A DNA stretch of 64,000 nt. Origin: Haliotis asinina. Taxonomy: Eukaryota; Mollusca; Gastropoda; Lepetellida; Haliotidae. Of the stretch, positions 41,947 to 56,300 are shown in pieces (the first letter of the stretch is position 1; every line of letters starts with the position of its first letter). The DNA lies in NCBI RefSeq assembly GCF_037392515.1, contig NW_027133913.1, positions 1 to 64,000 on the forward strand, written 5' to 3'. The position numbers and the translations under genes are program-made. The notes beneath the pieces are model-generated. The model made no database searches. It was not told the DNA's origin and saw nothing but the letters and a program-made list of their open reading frames with translations.

Positions 41947-44900
41947 TTAAAGGAAGTCATTAATGTGGCCTTCATAGCGTGGAGCGTTACTGTGTTTAAA
42001 GGAAGTCATTAATGTGGCCTTCATAGAGTGAGTGTTACTGTGTTTAAAGGAATTCATTAATGTGGCCTTCATAGAGTGAGTGTTACTGTGTTTAAAGGAA
42101 GTCATTAATGTGGCCTTCATAGAGAGAGTGTTACTGTGTTTAAAGGAAGTCATTAATGTGGCCTTCATAGAGTGAGTGTTACTGTGTTTAAAGGAAGTCA
42201 TTAATGTGGCCTTCATAGAGTGGAGTGTTACTGTGTTTAAAGGAAGTCATTAATGTGGCCTTCATAGCGTGGAGCGTTACTGTGTTTAAAGGAAGTCATT
42301 AATGTGGCCTTCATAGCGTGGAGAGTTACTGTGTTTAAAGGAAGTCATTAATGTGGCCTTCATAGAGTGAGTGTTACTGTGTTTAAAGGAAGTCATTAAT
42401 GTGGCCTTCATAGAGTGAGTGTTACTGTGTTTAAAGGAAGTCATTAATGTGGCCTTCATAGAGTGGAGCGTTACTGTGTTTAAAGAAAGTCATTAATGTG
42501 GCCTTCATAGAGTGAGTGTTACTGTGTTTAAAGGAAGTCATTAATGTGGCCTTCATAGAGTGAGTGTTACTGTGTTTAAAGGAAGTCATTAATGTGGCCT
42601 TCATAGAGTGAGTGTTACTGTGTTTAAAGGAAGTCATTAATGTGGCCTTCATAGAGTGAGTGTTACTGTGTTTAAAGAAAGTCATTAATGTGGCCTTCAT
42701 AGAGTGGGGCGTTACTGTGTTTAAAGAAAGTCATTAATGTGGCCTTCATAGAGTGAGTGTTACTGTGTTTAAAGGAAGTCATTAATGTGGTCTTCATAGA
42801 GTGGAGCGTTGCTGTGTTTAAATGAAGTCATTAATGTGGCCTTCATAGAGAGAGTGTTACTGTGTTTAAAGGAAGTCATTAATGTGGCCTTCATAGAGTG
42901 AGTGTTACTGTGTTTAAAGCAAGTCATTAATGTGGCCTTCATAGAGTGGAGTGTTACTGTGTTTAAAGGAAGTCATTAATGTGGCCTTCATAGAGTGAGT
43001 GTTACTGTGTTTAAAGGAAGTCATTAATGTGGCCTTCATAGCGTGGAGCGTTACTGTGTTTAAAGGAAGTCATTAATGTGGCCTTCATAGAGTGAGTGTT
43101 ACTGTGTTTAAAGGAAGTCATTAATGTGGCCTTCATAGAGTGGAGTGTTGCTGTGTTTAAATGAAGTCATTAATGTGGCCTTCATAGAGAGAGTGTTACT
43201 GTGTTTAAAGGAAGTCATTAATGTGGCCTTCATAGAGTGAGTGTTACTGTGTTTAAAGGAAGTCATTAATGTGGCCTTCATAGAGTGGAGTGTTACTGTG
43301 TTTAAAGGAAGTTATTAATGTGGCCTTCATAGAGTGAGTGTTACTGTGTTTAAAGGAAGTCATTAATGTGGCCTTCATAGCGTGAAGTGTTACTGTGTTT
43401 AGAGGAAGTCATTAATGTGGCCTTCATAGAGTGAGTGTTACTGTGTTTAAAGGAAGTCATTAATGTGGCCTTCATAGAGTGGAGCGTTGCTGTGTTTAAA
43501 TGAAGTCATTAATGTGGCCTTCATAGAGAGAGTGTTACTGTGTTTAAAGGAAGTCATTAATGTGGCCTTCATAGAGTGAGTGTTACTGTGTTTAAAGGAA
43601 GTCATTAATGTGGCCTTCATAGAGTGGAGTGTTACTGTGTTTAAAGGAAGTTATTAATGTGGCCTTCATAGAGTGAGTGTTACTGTGTTTAAAGGAAGTC
43701 ATTAATGTGGCCTTCATGGAGAGAGTGTTACTGTGTTTAAAGGAAGTCATTAATGTGGCCTTCATAGAGTGAGTGTTACTGTGTTTAAAGGAAGTCATTA
43801 ATGTGGCCTTCATCGAGTGAGTGTTACTGTGTTTAAAGGAAGTCATTAATGTGGCCTTCATAGAGTGGGGCGTTACTGTGTTTAAAGAAAGTCATTAATG
43901 TGGCCTTCATAGAGTGAGTGTTACTGTGTTTAAAGGAAGTCATTAATGTGGCCTTCATAGAGTGGAGCGTTGCTGTGTTTAAATGAAGTCATTAATGTGG
44001 CCTTCATAGAGAGAGTGTTACTGTGTTTAAAGGAAGTCATTAATGTGGCCTTCATAGAGTGGAGTGTTACTGTGTTTAAAGGAAGTTAATAATGTGGCCT
44101 TCATAGAGTGAGTGTTACTGTGTTTATAGGAAGTCATTAATGTGGCCTTCATAGCGTGGAGCGTTACTGTGTTTAAAGGAAGTCATTAATGTGGCCTTCA
44201 TAGAGTGAGTGTTACTGTGTTTAAAGGAAGTCATTAATGTGGCCTTCATAGAGTGGAGCGTTACTGTGTTTAAAGGAAGTCATTAATGTGGCCTTCATAG
44301 AGTGAAGTGTTTCTGTGTTTAAAGGAAGTCATTAATGTGGCCTTCATAAAGTGGAGTGTTACTGTGTTTAAAGGAAGTCATTAATGTGGCCTTCATAGCG
44401 TGGAGCGTTACTGTGTTTAAAGGAAGTCATTAATGTGGCCTTCATAGAGTGAGTGTTACTGTGTTTAAAGGAAGTCATTAATGTGGCCTTCATAGAGTGA
44501 GTGTTACTGTGTTTAAAGGAAGTCATTAATGTGGCCTTCATAGAGAGAGTGTTACTGTGTTTAAAGGAAGTCATTAATGTGGCCTTCATAAAGTGAGTGT
44601 TACTGTGTTTAAAGGAAGTCATTAATGTGGCCTTCATAGAGTGGAGTGTTACTGTGTTTAAAGGAAGTCATTAATGTGGCCTTCATAGCGTGGAGCGTTA
44701 CTGTGTTTAAAGGAAGTCATTAATGTGGCCTTCATAGCGTGGAGAGTTACTGTGTTTAAAGGAAGTCATTAATGTGGCCTTCATAGAGTGAGTGTTACTG
44801 TGTTTAAAGGAAGTCATTAATGTGGCCTTCATAGAGTGAGTGTTACTGTGTTTAAAGGAAGTCATTAATGTGGCCTTCATAGAGTGGAGCGTTACTGTGT

Positions 44901-46318
44901 TTAAAGAAAGTCATTAATGTGGCCTTCATAGAGTGAGTGTTACTGTGTTTAAAGGAAGTCATTAATGTGGCCTTCATAGAGTGAGTGTTACTGTGTTTAA
45001 AGGAAGTCATTAATGTGGCCTTCATAGAGTGAGTGTTACTGTGTTTAAAGGAAGTCATTAATGTGGCTTTCATAGAGTGAGTGTTACTGTGTTTAAAGAA
45101 AGTCATTAATGTGGCCTTCATAGAGTGGGGCGTTACTGTGTTTAAAGAAAGTCATTAATGTGGCCTTCATAGAGTGAGTGTTACTGTGTTTAAAGGAAGT
45201 CATTAATGTGGCCTTCATAGAGTGGAGCGTTGCTGTGTTTAAATGAAGTCATTAATGTGGCCTTCATAGAGAGAGTGTTACTGTGTTTAAAGGAAGTCAT
45301 TAATGTGGCCTTCATAGAGTGAGTGTTACTGTGTTTAAAGCAAGTCATTAATGTGGCCTTCATAGAGTGGAGTGTTACTGTGTTTAAAGGAAGTCATTAA
45401 TGTGGCCTTCATAGAGTGAGTGTTACTGTGTTTAAAGGAAGTCATTAATGTGGCCTTCATAGCGTGGAGCGTTACTGTGTTTAAAGGAAGTCATTAATGT
45501 GGCCTTCATAGAGTGAGTGTTACTGTGTTTAAAGGAAGTCATTAATGTGGCCTTCATAGAGTGGAGCGTTGCTGTGTTTAAATGAAGTCATTAATGTGGC
45601 CTTCATAGAGAGAGTGTTACTGTGTTTAAAGGAAGTCATTAATGTGGCCTTCATAGAGTGAGTGTTACTGTGTTTAAAGGAAGTCATTAATGTGGCCTTC
45701 ATAGAGTGGAGTGTTACTGTGTTTAAAGGAAGTTATTAATGTGGCCTTCATAGAGTGAGTGTTACTGTGTTTAAAGGAAGTCATTAATGTGGCCTTCATA
45801 GCGTGAAGTGTTACTGTGTTTAAAGGAAGTCATTAATGTGGCCTTCATAGAGTGAGTGTTACTGTGTTTAAAGGAAGTCATTAATGTGGCCTTCATAGAG
45901 TGGAGCGTTGCTGTGTTTAAATGAAGTCATTAATGTGGCCTTCATAGAGAGAGTGTTACTGTGTTTAAAGGAAGTCATTAATGTGGCCTTCATAGAGTGA
46001 GTGTTACTGTGTTTAAAGGAAGTCATTAATGTGGCCTTCATAGAGTGGAGTGTTACTGTGTTTAAAGGAAGTTATTAATGTGGCCTTCATAGAGTGAGTG
46101 TTACTGTGTTTAAAGGAAGTCATTAATGTGGCCTTCATGGAGAGAGTGTTACTGTGTTTAAAGGAAGTCATTAATGTGGCCTTCATAGAGTGAGTGTTAC
46201 TGTGTTTAAAGGAAGTCATTAATGTGGCCTTCATAGAGTGAGTGTTACTGTGTTTAAAGGAAGTCATTAATGTGGCCTTCATAGAGTGGGGCGTTACTGT
46301 GTTTAAAGAAAGTCATTA
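41947..46318 (+). repeat. 2,421-bp duplicated satellite block
   Basis: Variant order in 41,947-44,367 recurs from 44,368 to about 46,318. Blocks beginning at 41,947, 42,431 and 43,592 match those at 44,368, 44,852 and 46,013. Part of the same order also occurs 1,743 bp earlier, at 40,204 and 40,688. Confidence 0.82.
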
Positions 46319-49062
46319 ATGTGGCCTTCATAGAGTGGAGCGTTGCTGTGTTTAAATGAAGTCATTAATGTGGCCTTCATAGAGAGAGTGTTACTGTGTT
46401 TAAAGGAAGTCATTAATGTGGCCTTCATAGAGTGGAGTGTTACTGTGTTTAAAGGAAGTCATTAATGTGGCCTTCATAGAGTGAGTGTTACTGTGTTTAT
46501 AGGAAGTCATTAATGTGGCCTTCATAGCGTGGAGCGTTACTGTGTTTAAAGGAAGTCATTAATGTGGCCTTCATAGAGTGAGTGTTACTGTGTTTAAAGG
46601 AAGTCATTAATGTGGCCTTCATAGAGTGGAGCGTTGCTGTGTTTAAATGAAGTCATTAATGTGGCCTTCATAGAGAGAGTGTTACTGTGTTTAAAGGAAG
46701 TCATTAATGTGGCCTTCATAGAGTGAGTGTTACTGTGTTTAAAGCAAGTCATTAATGTGGCCTTCATAGAGTGGAGTGTTACTGTGTTTAAAGGAAGTTA
46801 TTAATGTGGCCTTCATAGAGTGAGTGTTACTGTGTTTAAAGGAAGTCATTAATGTGGCCTTCATAGAGAGAATGTTACTGTGTTTAAAGGAAGTCATTAA
46901 TGTGGCCTTCATAGAGTGAGTGTTACTGTGTTTAAAGGAAGTCATTAATGTGGCCTTCATAGAGTGAGTGTTACTGTGTTTAAAGGAAGTCATTAATGTG
47001 GCCTTCATAGAGTGGAACGTTACTGTGTTTAAAGGAAGTCATTAATGTGGCCTTCATAGCGTGAGTGTAACTGTGTTTAAAGGAAGTCATTAATGTGGCC
47101 TTCATAGAGTGAGTGTTACTGTGTTTAAAGGAAGTCATTAATGTGGCCTTCATAGAGTGGAACGTTACTGTGTTTAAAGGAAGTCATTAATGTGGCCTTC
47201 ATAGAGTGAGTGTTACTGTGTTTAAAGGAAGTCATTAATGTGGCCTTCATAGAGTGAGTGTTACTGTGTTTAAAGGAAGTCATTAATGTGGCCTTCATAG
47301 AGTGAGTGTTACTGTGTTTAAAGGAAGTCATTAATGTGGCCTTCATAGAGTGGAGCGTTACTGTGTTTAAAGGAAGTCATTAATGTGGCATTCATAGAGT
47401 GAGTGTTACTGTGTTTAAAGGAAGTCATTAATGTGGCCTTCATAGAGTGGAGTGTTGCTGTGTTTAAAGGAAGTCATTAATGTGGCCTTCATAGAGAGAG
47501 TGTTACTGTGTTTAAAGGAAGTCATTAATGTGGCCTTCATAGAGTGGAGTGTTACTGTGTTTAAAGGAAGTCATTAATGTGGCCTTCATAGAGTGAGTGT
47601 TACTGTGTTTAAAGGAAGTCATTAATGTGGCCTTCATAGCGTGGAGCGTTACTGTGTTTAAAGGAAGTCATTAATGTGGCCTTCATAGCGTGGAGTGTTA
47701 CTTTGTTTAAAAGAAGTCATTAATGTGGCCTTCATATCGTGGAGCGTTACTGTGTTTAAAGGAAGTCATTAATGTGGCCTTCATAGAGTGGAGTGTTACT
47801 GTGTTTAAAGGAAGTCATTAATGTGGCCTTCATAGCGTGGAGTGTTACTGTGTTTAAAGGAAGTCATTAATGTGGCCTTCATAGAGTGAGTGTTACTGTG
47901 TTTAAAGGAAGTCATTAATGTGGCCTTCATAGAGTGAGTGTTACTGTGTTTAAAGGAAGTCATTAATGTGGCCTTCATAGAGAGAGTGTTACTGTGTTTA
48001 AAGGAAGTCATTAATGTGGCCTTCATAGAGTGAGTGTTACTGTGTTTAAAGGAAGTCATTAATGTGGCCTTCATAGAGTGAGTGTTACTGTGTTTAAAGG
48101 AAGTCATTAATGTGGCCTTCATAGAGTGGAGCGTTACTGTGTTTAAAGGAAGTCATTAATGTGGCCTTCATAAAGTGGAGTGTTTCTGTGTTTAAAGGAA
48201 GTCATTAATGTGGCCTTCATAAAGTGGAGTGTTACTGTGTTTAAAGGAAGTCATTAATGTGGCCTTCATAGCGTGGAGCGTTACTGTGTTTAAAGGAAGT
48301 CATTAATGTGGCCTTCATAGAGTGAGTGTTACTGTGTTTAAAGGAAGTCATTAATGTGGCCTTCATAGAGTGAGTGTTACTGTGTTTAAAGGAAGTCATT
48401 AATGTGGCCTTCATAGAGAGAGTGTTACTGTGTTTAAAGGAAGTCATTAATGTGGCCTTCATAGAGTGAGTGTTACTGTGTTTAAAGGAAGTCATTAATG
48501 TGGCCTTCATAGAGTGGAGTGTTACTGTGTTTAAAGGAAGTCATTAATGTGGCCTTCATAGCGTGGAGCGTTACTGTGTTTAAAGGAAGTCATTAATGTG
48601 GCCTTCATAGCGTGGAGAGTTACTGTGTTTAAAGGAAGTCATTAATGTGGCCTTCATAGAGTGAGTGTTACTGTGTTTAAAGGAAGTCATTAATGTGGCC
48701 TTCATAGAGTGAGTGTTACTGTGTTTAAAGGAAGTCATTAATGTGGCCTTCATAGAGTGGAGCGTTACTGTGTTTAAAGAAAGTCATTAATGTGGCCTTC
48801 ATAGAGTGAGTGTTACTGTGTTTAAAGGAAGTCATTAATGTGGCCTTCATAGAGTGAGTGTTACTGTGTTTAAAGGAAGTCATTAGTGTGGCCTTCATAG
48901 AGTGAGTGTTACTGTGTTTAAAGGAAGTCATTAATGTGGCCTTCATAGAGTGAGTGTTACTGTGTTTAAAGGAAGTCATTAATGTGGCCTTCATAGAGTG
49001 GGGCGTTACTGTGTTTAAAGAAAGTCATTAATGTGGCCTTCATAGAGTGAGTGTTACTGTGT

Positions 49063-52000
49063 TTAAAGGAAGTCATTAATGTGGCCTTCATAGAGTGGAG
49101 GGTTGCTGTGTTTAAATGAAGTCATTAATGTGGCCTTCATAGAGTGAGTGTTACTGTGTTTAAAGGAAGTCATTAATGTGGCCTTCATAGAGTGAGTGTT
49201 ACTGTGTTTAAAGGAAGTCATTAATGTGGCCTTCATAGAGTGAGTGTTACTGTGTTTAAAGGAAGTCATTAATGTGGCCTTCATAGAGTGGGGCGTTACT
49301 GTGTTTAAAGAAAGTCATTAATGTGGCCTTCATAGAGTGAGTGTTACTGTGTTTAAAGGAAGTCATTAATGTGGCCTTCATAGAGTGGAGGGTTGCTGTG
49401 TTTAAATGAAGTCATTAATGTGGCCTTCATAGAGTGAGTGTTACTGTGTTTAAAGGAAGTCATTAATGTGGCCTTCATAGAGTGAGTGTTACTGTGTTTA
49501 AAGCAAGTCATTAATGTGGCCTTCATAGAGTGGAGTGTTACTGTGTTTAAAGGAAGTTAATAATGTGGCCTTCATAGAGTGAGTGTTACTGTGTTTAAAG
49601 GAAGTCATTAATGTGGCCTTCATAGCGTGGAGCGTTACTGTGTTTAAAGGAAGTCATTAATGTGGCCTTCATAGAGTGAGTGTTACTGTGTTTAAAGGAA
49701 GTCATTAATGTGGCCTTCATAGAGTGGAGCGTTGCTGTGTTTAAATGAAGTCATTAATGTGGCCTTCATAGAGAGAGTGTTACTGTGTTTAAAGGAAGTC
49801 ATTAATGTGGCCTTCATAGAGTGAGTGTTACTGTGTTTAAAGGAAGTCATTAATGTGGCCTTCATAGAGTGGAGTGTTACTGTGTTTAAAGGAAGTTATT
49901 AATGTTGCCTTCATAGAGTGAGTGTCACTGTGTTTAAAGGAAGTCATTAATGTGGCCTTCATGGAGAGAGTGTTACTGTGTTTAAAGGAAGTCATTAATG
50001 TGGCCTTCATAGAGTGAGTGTTACTGTGTTTAAAGGAAGTCATTAATGTGGCCTTCATAGAGTGAGTGTTACTGTGTTTAGAGGAAGTCATTAATGTGGC
50101 CTTCATAGAGTGGGGCGTTACTGTGTTTAAAGAAAGTCATTAATGTGGCCTTCATAGAGTGAGTGTTACTGTGTTTAAAGGAAGTCATTAATGTGGCCTT
50201 CATAGAGTGGAGCGTTGCTGTGTTTAAATGAAGTCATTAATGTGGCCTTCATAGAGAGAGTGTTACTGTGTTTAAAGGAAGTCATTAATGTGGCCTTCAT
50301 AGAGTGGAGTGTTACTGTGTTTAAAGGAAGTTAATAATGTGGCCTTCATAGAGTGAGTGTTACTGTGTTTATAGGAAGTCATTAATGTGGCCTTCATAGA
50401 GTGGAGCGTTACTGTGTTTAAAGGAAGTCATTAATGTGGCCTTCATAGAGTGAGTGTTACTGTGTTTAAAGGAAGTCATTAATGTGGCCTTCATAGAGTG
50501 GAGCGTTGCTGTGTTTAAATGAAGTCATTAATGTGGCCTTCATAGAGAGAGTGTTACTGTGTTTAAAGGAAGTCATTAATGTGGCCTTCATAGAGTGAGT
50601 GTTACTGTGTTTAAAGCAAGTCATTAATGTGGCCTTCATAGAGTGGAGTGTTACTGTGTTTAAAGGAAGTTATTAATGTGGCCTTCATAGAGTGAGTGTT
50701 ACTGTGTTTAAAGGAAGTCATTAATGTGGCCTTCATAGAGTGGAGGGTTGCTGTGTTTAAATGAAGTCATTAATGTGGCCTTCATAGAGTGAGTGTTACT
50801 GTGTTTAAAGGAAGTCATTAATGTGGCCTTCATAGAGTGAGTGTTACTGTGTTTAAAGGAAGTCATTAATGTGGCCTTCATAGAGTGAGTGTTACTGTGT
50901 TTAAAGGAAGTCATTAATGTGGCCTTCATAGAGTGGGGCGTTACTGTGTTTAAAGAAAGTCATTAATGTGGCCTTCATAGAGTGAGTGTTACTGTGTTTA
51001 AAGGAAGTCATTAATGTGGCCTTCATAGAGTGGAGGGTTGCTGTGTTTAAATGAAGTCATTAATGTGGCCTTCATAGAGTGAGTGTTACTGTGTTTAAAG
51101 GAAGTCATTAATGTGGCCTTCATAGAGTGAGTGTTACTGTGTTTAAAGCAAGTCATTAATGTGGCCTTCATAGAGTGGAGTGTTACTGTGTTTAAAGGAA
51201 GTTAATAATGTGGCCTTCATAGAGTGAGTGTTACTGTGTTTAAAGGAAGTCATTAATGTGGCCTTCATAGCGTGGAGCGTTACTGTGTTTAAAGGAAGTC
51301 ATTAATGTGGCCTTCATAGAGTGAGTGTTACTGTGTTTAAAGGAAGTCATTAATGTGGCCTTCATAGAGTGGAGCGTTGCTGTGTTTAAATGAAGTCATT
51401 AATGTGGCCTTCATAGAGAGAGTGTTACTGTGTTTAAAGGAAGTCATTAATGTGGCCTTCATAGAGTGAGTGTTACTGTGTTTAAAGGAAGTCATTAATG
51501 TGGCCTTCATAGAGTGGAGTGTTACTGTGTTTAAAGGAAGTTATTAATGTTGCCTTCATAGAGTGAGTGTCACTGTGTTTAAAGGAAGTCATTAATGTGG
51601 CCTTCATGGAGAGAGTGTTACTGTGTTTAAAGGAAGTCATTAATGTGGCCTTCATAGAGTGAGTGTTACTGTGTTTAAAGGAAGTCATTAATGTGGCCTT
51701 CATAGAGTGAGTGTTACTGTGTTTAGAGGAAGTCATTAATGTGGCCTTCATAGAGTGGGGCGTTACTGTGTTTAAAGAAAGTCATTAATGTGGCCTTCAT
51801 AGAGTGAGTGTTACTGTGTTTAAAGGAAGTCATTAATGTGGCCTTCATAGAGTGGAGCGTTGCTGTGTTTAAATGAAGTCATTAATGTGGCCTTCATAGA
51901 GAGAGTGTTACTGTGTTTAAAGGAAGTCATTAATGTGGCCTTCATAGAGTGGAGTGTTACTGTGTTTAAAGGAAGTTAATAATGTGGCCTTCATAGAGTG

Positions 52001-52352
52001 AGTGTTACTGTGTTTATAGGAAGTCATTAATGTGGCCTTCATAGAGTGGAGCGTTACTGTGTTTAAAGGAAGTCATTAATGTGGCCTTCATAGAGTGAGT
52101 GTTACTGTGTTTAAAGGAAGTCATTAATGTGGCCTTCATAGAGTGGAGCGTTGCTGTGTTTAAATGAAGTCATTAATGTGGCCTTCATAGAGAGAGTGTT
52201 ACTGTGTTTAAAGGAAGTCATTAATGTGGCCTTCATAGAGTGAGTGTTACTGTGTTTAAAGCAAGTCATTAATGTGGCCTTCATAGAGTGGAGTGTTACT
52301 GTGTTTAAAGGAAGTTATTAATGTGGCCTTCATAGAGTGAGTGTTACTGTGT
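49063..52352 (+). repeat. 1,645-bp tandem duplication in the satellite
   Basis: The rare pair AATGTTGCC and GTGTCACTG occurs together near 49,902-49,928 and again near 51,547-51,573, 1,645 apart, with the flanking variants also matching. The copies look nearly identical, so the event is recent. Confidence 0.9.
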
Positions 52353-53372
52353 TTAAAGGAAGTCAGTAATGTGGCCTTCATAGAGAGAGTGTTACTGTGT
52401 TTAAAGGAAGTCATTAATGTGGCCTTCATAGAGTGGAGTGTTACTGTGTTTAAAGGAAGTCATTAATGTGGCCTTCATAGCGTGGAGTGTTACTGTGTTT
52501 AAAGGAAGTCATTAATGTGGCCTTCATAGCGTGGAGCATTACTGTGTTTAAAGGAAGTCATTAATGTGGCCTTCATAGAGTGAGTGTTACTGTGTTTAAA
52601 GGAAGTCATTAATGTGGCCTTCATAGAGTGAGTGTTACTGTGTTTAAAGGAAGTCATTAATGTGGCCTTCATACAGAGAGTGTTACTGTGTTTAAAGGAA
52701 GTCATTAATGTGGCCTTCATAGAGTGAGTGTTACTGTGTTTAAAGGAAGTCATTAATGTGGCCTTCATTGAGTGAGTGTTACTGTGTTTAAAGGAAGTCA
52801 TTAATGTGGCCTTCATAGAGTGGAGCGTTACTGTGTTTAAAGGAAGTCATTAATGTGGCCTTCATAGAGTGAAGTGTTTCTGTGTCTAAAGGAAGTCATT
52901 AATGTGGCCTTCATAAAGTGGAGTGTTACTGTGTTTAAAGGAAGTCATTAATGTGGCCTTCATAGCGTGGAGCGTTACTGTGTTTAAAGGAAGTCATTAA
53001 TGTGGCCTTCATAGAGTGAGTGTTACTGTGTTTAAAGGAAGTCATTAATGTGGCCTTCATAGAGTGAGTGTTACTGTGTTTAAAGGAAGTCATTAATGTG
53101 GCCTTCATAGAGAGAGTGTTACTGTGTTTAAAGGAAGTCATTAATGTGGCCTTCATAGAGTGAAGTGTTTCTGTGTTTAAAGGAAGTCATTAATGTGGCC
53201 TTCATAAAGTGGAGTGTTACTGTGTTTAAAGGAAGTCATTAATGTGGCCTTCATAGCGTGGAGTGTTACTGTGTTTAAAGGAAGTCATTAATGTGGCCTT
53301 CATAGAGTGGAGTGTTACTGTGTTTAAAGGAAGTCATTAATGTGGCCTTCATAGCGTGGAGTGTTACTGTGT

Positions 53373-56300
53373 TTAAAGGAAGTCATTAATGTGGCCTTCA
53401 TAGCGTGGAGCATTACTGTGTTTAAAGGAAGTCATTAATGTGGCCTTCATAGAGTGAGTGTTACTGTGTTTAAAGGAAGTCATTAATGTGGCCTTCATAG
53501 AGTGAGTGTTACTGTGTTTAAAGGAAGTCATTAATGTGGCCTTCATACAGAGAGTGTTACTGTGTTTAAAGGAAGTCATTAATGTGGCCTTCATAGAGTG
53601 AGTGTTACTGTGTTTAAAGGAAGTCATTAATGTGGCCTTCATTGAGTGAGTGTTACTGTGTTTAAAGGAAGTCATTAATGTGGCCTTCATAGAGTGGAGC
53701 GTTACTGTGTTTAAAGGAAGTCATTAATGTGGCCTTCATAGAGTGAAGTGTTTCTGTGTCTAAAGGAAGTCATTAATGTGGCCTTCATAAAGTGGAGTGT
53801 TACTGTGTTTAAAGGAAGTCATTAATGTGGCCTTCATAGCGTGGAGCGTTACTGTGTTTAAAGGAAGTCATTAATGTGGCCTTCATAGAGTGAGTGTTAC
53901 TGTGTTTAAAGGAAGTCATTAATGTGGCCTTCATAGAGTGAGTGTTACTGTGTTTAAAGGAAGTCATTAATGTGGCCTTCATAGAGAGAGTGTTACTGTG
54001 TTTAAAGGAAGTCATTAATGTGGCCTTCATAGAGTGAGTGTTACTGTGTTTAAAGGAAGTCATTAATGTGGCCTTCATAGAGTGAGTGTTACTGTGTTTA
54101 AAGGAAGTCATTAATGTGGCCTTCATAGAGTGGAGCGTTACTGTGTTTAAAGGAAGTCATTAATGTGGCCTTCATAGAGTGAAGTGTTTCTGTGTTTAAA
54201 GGAAGTCATTAATGTGGCCTTCATAAAGTGGAGTGTTACTGTGTTTAAAGGAAGTCATTAATGTGGCCTTCATAGCGTGGAGCGTTACTGTGTTTAAAGG
54301 AAGTCATTAATGTGGCCTTCATAGAGTGAGTGTTACTGTGTTTAAAGGAAGTCATTAATGTGGCCTTCATAGAGTGAGTGTTACTGTGTTTAAAGGAAGT
54401 CATTAATGTGGCCTTCATAGAGAGAGTGTTACTGTGTTTAAAGGAAGTCATTAATGTGGCCTTCATTGAGTGAGTGTTACTGTGTTTAAAGGAAGTCATT
54501 AATGTGGCCTTCATAGAGTGGAGTGTTACTGTGTTTAAAGGAAGTCATTAATGTGGCCTTCATAGCGTGGAGCGTTACTGTGTTTAAAGGAAGTCATTAA
54601 TGTGGCCTTCATAGCGTGGAGAGTTACTGTGTTTAAAGGAAGTCATTAATGTGGCCTTCATAGAGTGAGTGTTACTGTGTTTAAAGGAAGTCATTAATGT
54701 GGCCTTCATAGAGTGAGTGTTACTGTGTTTAAAGGAAGTCATTAATGTGGCCTTCATAGAGTGGAGCGTTACTGTGTTTAAAGAAAGTCATTAATGTGGC
54801 CTTCATAGAGTGAGTGTTACTGTGTTTAAAGGAAGTCATTAATGTGGCCTTCATAGAGTGAGTGTTACTGTGTTTAAAGGAAGTCATTAATGTGGCCTTC
54901 ATAGAGTGAGTGTTACTGTGTTTAAAGGAAGTCATTAATGTGGCCTTCATAGAGTGAGTGTTACTGTGTTTAAAGAAAGTCATTAATGTGGCCTTCATAG
55001 AGTGGGGCGTTACTGTGTTTAAAGAAAGTCATTAATGTGGCCTTCATAGAGTGAGTGTTACTGTGTTTAAAGGAAGTCATTAATGTGGACTTCATAGAGT
55101 GGAGCGTTGCTGTGTTTAAAGGAAGTCATTAATGTGGCCTTCATAGAGAGAGTGTTACTGTGTTTAAAGGAAGTCATTAATGTGGCCTTCATAGAGTGAG
55201 TGTTACTGTGTTTAAAGCAAGTCATTAATGTGGCCTTCATAGCGTGGAGTGTTACTGTGTTTAAAGGAAGTCATTAATGTGGCCTTCATAGAGTGGAGTG
55301 TTACTGTGTTTAAAGGAAGTCATTAATGTGGCCTTCATAGCGTGGAGTGTTACTGTGTTTAAAGGAAGTCATTAATGTGGCCTTCATAGCGTGGAGCATT
55401 ACTGTGTTTAAAGGAAGTCATTAATGTGGCCTTCATAGAGTGAGTGTTACTGTGTTTAAAGGAAGTCATTAATGTGGCCTTCATAGAGTGAGTGTTACTG
55501 TGTTTAAAGGAAGTCATTAATGTGGCCTTCATACAGAGAGTGTTACTGTGTTTAAAGGAAGTCATTAATGTGGCCTTCATAGAGTGAGTGTTACTTTGTT
55601 TAAAGGAAGTCATTAATGTGGCCTTCATTGAGTGAGTGTTACTGTGTTTAAAGGAAGTCATTAATGTGGCCTTCATAGAGTGGAGCGTTACTGTGTTTAA
55701 AGGAAGTCATTAATGTGGCCTTCATAGAGTGAAGTGTTTCTGTGTCTAAAGGAAGTCATTAATGTGGCCTTCATAAAGTGGAGTGTTACTGTGTTTAAAG
55801 GAAGTCATTAATGTGGCCTTCATAGCGTGGAGCGTTACTGTGTTTAAAGGAAGTCATTAATGTGGCCTTCATAGAGTGAGTGTTACTGTGTTTAAAGGAA
55901 GTCATTAATGTGGCCTTCATAGAGTGAGTGTTACTGTGTTTAAAGGAAGTCATTAATGTGGCCTTCATAGAGAGAGTGTTACTGTGTTTAAAGGAAGTCA
56001 TTAATGTGGCCTTCATAGAGTGAGTGTTACTGTGTTTAAAGGAAGTCATTAATGTGGCCTTCATAGAGTGAGTGTTACTGTGTTTAAAGGAAGTCATTAA
56101 TGTGGCCTTCATAGAGTGGAGCGTTACTGTGTTTAAAGGAAGTCATTAATGTGGCCTTCATAGAGTGAAGTGTTTCTGTGTTTAAAGGAAGTCATTAATG
56201 TGGCCTTCATAAAGTGGAGTGTTACTGTGTTTAAAGGAAGTCATTAATGTGGCCTTCATAGCGTGGAGCGTTACTGTGTTTAAAGGAAGTCATTAATGTG

